6,740 nt of DNA from CAZVIK01 sp964627045 (lineage in GTDB: Bacteria > Acidobacteriota > Terriglobia > Bryobacterales > Bryobacteraceae): the NCBI GenBank assembly GCA_964627045.1, contig CAZVIK010000208.1, positions 1-6,740 of the forward strand, in the 5' to 3' direction. The notes beneath the pieces are model-generated. The model was not told the origin of the DNA. It saw only the letters and a program-made list of their open reading frames with translations, and ran no database searches. Of the stretch, positions 5,172 to 6,740 are shown in pieces. The position numbers and the translations under genes were made by a program. Each line of letters opens with the position of its first letter. Position 1 is the first letter of the stretch.

Positions 5172-6194
5172 ATGGGCACTCGCAAGAATCTCCGTGAACG
5201 GTCTCGGATTGACCGGGTGGCGCCGGAATCGGCGATTGCCGGGGGGGAAATCCACATCCTGGGGGCGGGACTGGCGCCCGGGGGAATGCCCCTGGTCCGC
5301 TTCGGCGGCACTCCTTCTCACGTGGTGGTGGGATCGGATTCCAGGGTGGTGGTTAGGGTTCCCGCCGGCGCCGAAGCGGCCGAGTTGTCGGTCGGCAACG
5401 GCGGCGGGGAGATCCGCTGGCCCTGCCGGGTGGGGCGGCAGGTGGCCGACGGGCTTCATCCGGTGGCGAATCCGGCCGTGGATTCCGCCGGAAACGTCTT
5501 CACGACGTTCAGCGGCTCCCGCGGGCAGAAGACGCCCGTGGCGGTGTTCCGGATCAACCGCCGGGGCGAAGCGGCCCCCTTTATCACCGATCTCATGAAC
5601 GCCACCGGCCTCGCGTTTGATCGCGACGGCGGCCTCCTGATTTCGAGCCGGCACGATGGAACCGTCTACCGAGCCGCGCCCGACGGGCGTCTCTCCGTTC
5701 ATGTCGAGGGGATGGGCGTCGCTACCGGCCTCGCGTTCGACGCCGCGGGGAACCTTTACGTGGGTGACCGCAGCGGCACGATCTTCAAGATCAGCCAGGA
5801 CCGCCAGGTTTTCGTATTCGCGACCCTGGAGCCCTCGATGGCGGCCTACCATCTGGCCTTCGGCCCGGACGGCTACCTGTACGTTTCCGGCCCGACCACG
5901 TCCAGCTTCGACACGATCCACCGGATCTCTCCCGCGGGCGACAGCGAGGTCTTTTACCGCGGGCTCGGGCGTCCGCAGGGCATCGCCTTCGACCTGGAGG
6001 GGCGCCTCTATGTGGCGGCGTCCGTTTCCGGCCGGAAAGGGATCGTGCGGATCGGCACCAACCGGTCGGCGGAGTTGTTTCTGTCCGGGCCCAACGTGGT
6101 AGGGTTGGCCTTCGCGCCCGGAGGCGTGCTTTACGTCGCCACCACGAACGCGCTGCACCGCGTGGAGGCGGACATCGAGGGAATGCCGCTGTAG
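5172..6194 (+). CDS. IPT/TIG-domain plus NHL/SMP-30-like beta-propeller protein
   Basis: A 340-aa protein without signal peptide or membrane segment. Residues ~12-88 resemble an IPT/TIG immunoglobulin-like fold (IDRVAPESAIAGGEIHILGAGL, compare the TIG consensus of a P-x-S-x-x-x-G-G turn followed by I-x-G-x-G-L). Residues ~95-335 contain repeated propeller blades: GLAFDRDGGLLISS, GLAFDAAGNLYVGD, HLAFGPDGYLYVSG, GIAFDLEGRLYVAA and GLAFAPGGVLYVAT, plus a first degenerate one (NPAVDSAGNVFTTF). About six blades in all is typical of SMP-30/gluconolactonase or NHL proteins. I cannot confirm the metal ligands of true lactonases, so enzymatic activity is unproven. The start is uncertain: ATG 5172 (2 nt after pgpA stop), TTG 5166 (overlapping that stop) or ATG 5151 (inside pgpA, directly after a G-run). 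A longer in-frame reading back to 4959 only overlaps pgpA. Confidence 0.8.
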   Translation: MGTRKNLRERSRIDRVAPESAIAGGEIHILGAGLAPGGMPLVRFGGTPSHVVVGSDSRVVVRVPAGAEAAELSVGNGGGEIRWPCRVGRQVADGLHPVANPAVDSAGNVFTTFSGSRGQKTPVAVFRINRRGEAAPFITDLMNATGLAFDRDGGLLISSRHDGTVYRAAPDGRLSVHVEGMGVATGLAFDAAGNLYVGDRSGTIFKISQDRQVFVFATLEPSMAAYHLAFGPDGYLYVSGPTTSSFDTIHRISPAGDSEVFYRGLGRPQGIAFDLEGRLYVAASVSGRKGIVRIGTNRSAELFLSGPNVVGLAFAPGGVLYVATTNALHRVEADIEGMPL

Positions 6195-6200
6195 GAGGCG

Positions 6201-6335
6201 AGCCCCGATCCGGTCCACGTATCCACCAAACACGTGGAGCGCCAGAATCTCGCCATTCGGATGCAGACGGGCCGCTTCACCCGGCTGACCAACGCCTTCT
6301 CGAAGAATACGGAGATACGGAGGCCGCCATGGTTA
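6201..6335 (+). pseudogene. Remnant of an IS1-type DDE transposase (C-terminal region)
   Basis: Translation of 6201-6305 gives SPDPVHVSTKH followed by VERQNLAIRM and RFTRLTNAFSK. This is the highly conserved segment of IS1-family-like transposases; IS1 InsB has the related RIERHNLNLR...SFSKSVELH. The Glu of VERQN is the third catalytic acid of the DDE triad. After K at 6303-6305 the expected continuation (roughly K-x-E-N-H-x-x-x-V-A-L) is lost in frame. The frame starting at 6305 reads TEAAMVT a little downstream, a possible frameshifted trace. There is no N-terminal part, start codon or terminal inverted repeat: directly upstream is the stop of the propeller gene. It is a dead fragment; family assignment is from motif memory. 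Confidence 0.65.
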
Positions 6336-6379
6336 CACGCGCCCGTCGATTCCCCGCCGGAGGCGAACTGTGTGGGAAG

Positions 6380-6394
6380 GCCGCCGTGGGCGGC
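6380..6394 (-). terminator. GC hairpin just downstream of the minus-strand repeat gene
   Basis: GCCGCC (6380-6385) and GGCGGC (6389-6394) form a perfect 6-bp stem around GTG. It lies 8 nt past the stop codon of the minus-strand gene, but no U-tract follows on that strand. It may be a weak terminator or transcript-stabilising element. It could equally serve the + strand operon, 185 nt after its last stop. Low confidence. Confidence 0.3.
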
Positions 6395-6402
6395 TGGGCG
6401 GG

Positions 6403-6666
6403 TCAGTCCTTCCGCAGGATGCAGACCAGTTCGGAACCACCGACGGCGGTCGATGCCACTGTCATCCCGAGGAGGCGGTAGCCTTCCGCGCCCACTTCGG
6501 CGAGTTCCTTTTGCATGGTGGAGGTTCGCGACGTAGCCAGCAGTTTGTAGGTGATCGGTTTGTCGGCCGACGCGACGCTGCGCTCCATGATAACCGACAC
6601 TTCCTTGCCGCCGAAGGTGGACTGGAAAACAGTCTGGCCCCGGTATTCGAATCCTTCGTCCCATAG
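6403..6666 (-). CDS. Unrecognised protein, C-terminal part, with two internal repeats; 5' end disrupted
   Basis: Reading the minus strand from 6666 to the TGA at 6405-6403 gives 87 residues beginning LWDEGFEYRGQTVF and ending CILRKD. Residues 4-29 and 61-86 align without gaps with 9/26 identities, sharing EG[FY]xxxGxTV and GGxE[VL]xxI. The link between them includes YKLLATSRTSTMQKEL at 40-55. The only start codon in this reading is GTG 6600 (65 aa), which would cut the first repeat in half, so it is unlikely to be the true start. Upstream is an in-frame TAA (6669-6667). The gene is thus a 5'-truncated, nonsense-mutated or frameshifted piece of a longer repeat protein. I recognise a resemblance to acidobacterial hypothetical proteins but no function. 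The stretch between 6336 and 6402 holds no other gene. Confidence 0.6.
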   Translation of the reverse strand, partial: LWDEGFEYRGQTVFQSTFGGKEVSVIMERSVASADKPITYKLLATSRTSTMQKELAEVGAEGYRLLGMTVASTAVGGSELVCILRKD

Positions 6667-6691
6667 TTAATCAAAAACATACGCAAGGGTG

Positions 6692-6728
6692 TTGGTCCCC
6701 TTGGGGCCACCACTTTTTTGGTCCCCTT
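6692..6728. repeat. 11-bp direct repeat with hairpin and T-run at the window edge
   Basis: TTGGTCCCCTT occurs at 6692-6702 and again at 6718-6728. Between them is CCCCTTGGGG (6697-6706), a perfect palindrome, extendable to GGT...ACC with a 2-nt bulge, then TTTTTT at 6714-6719. On the + strand this looks like an intrinsic terminator (GC stem then T-run), but no + strand gene ends nearby. Low-quality contig-end sequence is an alternative, given the homopolymers. Confidence 0.35.
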
Positions 6729-6740
6729 CCCCCCGGGTTG

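Noticed and set aside
5163..6233. Minus-strand open frame of 356 codons opposite the propeller gene
   Set aside because: Its translation is the reverse shadow of the repeated propeller codons, with no recognisable domain and no ribosome site that I could see.
6370..6666. Plus-strand open frame of 98 codons at the right edge
   Set aside because: It is antisense to the minus-strand repeat protein, whose internal repeat homology shows the real coding strand.
1..6740. CRISPR arrays, tRNA or rRNA genes, riboswitches, complete insertion sequences, attachment sites, phage or toxin-antitoxin genes
   Set aside because: By eye I found no regularly spaced repeats, cloverleaf-like segments, inverted-repeat-bounded elements or matching protein motifs. 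Intergenic spaces are too short for most of these.

Overview
The window is GC-rich, with strong G/C preference at third codon positions. It looks like a scaffold from an uncultured or draft Acidobacteriota genome, since it contains a run of Ns. Three things suggest this lineage: a long BamD lipoprotein with a Pro/Ala-rich tail, two stand-alone receiver proteins of a style I associate with Acidobacteria, and an IPT/TIG plus beta-propeller protein directly behind pgpA. The assignment comes from remembered family resemblance, not a search, and is moderate in confidence.

Left block (1-2464, + strand) is a tight co-directional cluster. It holds the C-terminal two thirds of ribulose-phosphate 3-epimerase (rpe, cut by the window edge), then bamD (outer-membrane assembly lipoprotein, 6-nt gap), then a receiver-domain protein whose start overlaps the bamD stop (ATGA). 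It ends at a hairpin of about 10 bp that also covers the stop codon of a convergent gene.

Middle block (2486-3045) holds a single-domain receiver protein on the minus strand. A short AT-richer divergent promoter region separates it from the next + strand operon, and a TTGAAT-18-TACAAT promoter there points at rimO.

Right operon (3109-6194, + strand) contains rimO (S12 methylthiotransferase), yacG (small zinc protein), pgpA (phosphatidylglycerophosphatase A) and an IPT/TIG plus NHL/SMP-30-like propeller protein. The genes abut or overlap by a few bases, so they are probably co-transcribed and translationally coupled. The 10-N gap inside rimO is very probably artificial: both flanks carry GGCTT, and collapsing them restores the family's length exactly.

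Right edge (6195-6740) is a decayed area. It has a short remnant of an IS1-type transposase (the region with the catalytic Glu), a GC hairpin, and on the minus strand the 3' part of an unrecognised gene with a clear internal repeat. That coding signal extends upstream of the only available start codon and meets an in-frame TAA, so the gene is broken, frameshifted or mis-assembled. The last ~50 bases are homopolymer-rich.

Most of the window is housekeeping. I do not see a convincing new defence, mobile or biosynthetic system. The items most worth a second look are the two unusual receiver proteins, the propeller protein, the repeat protein at the right edge and the correctable assembly gap.
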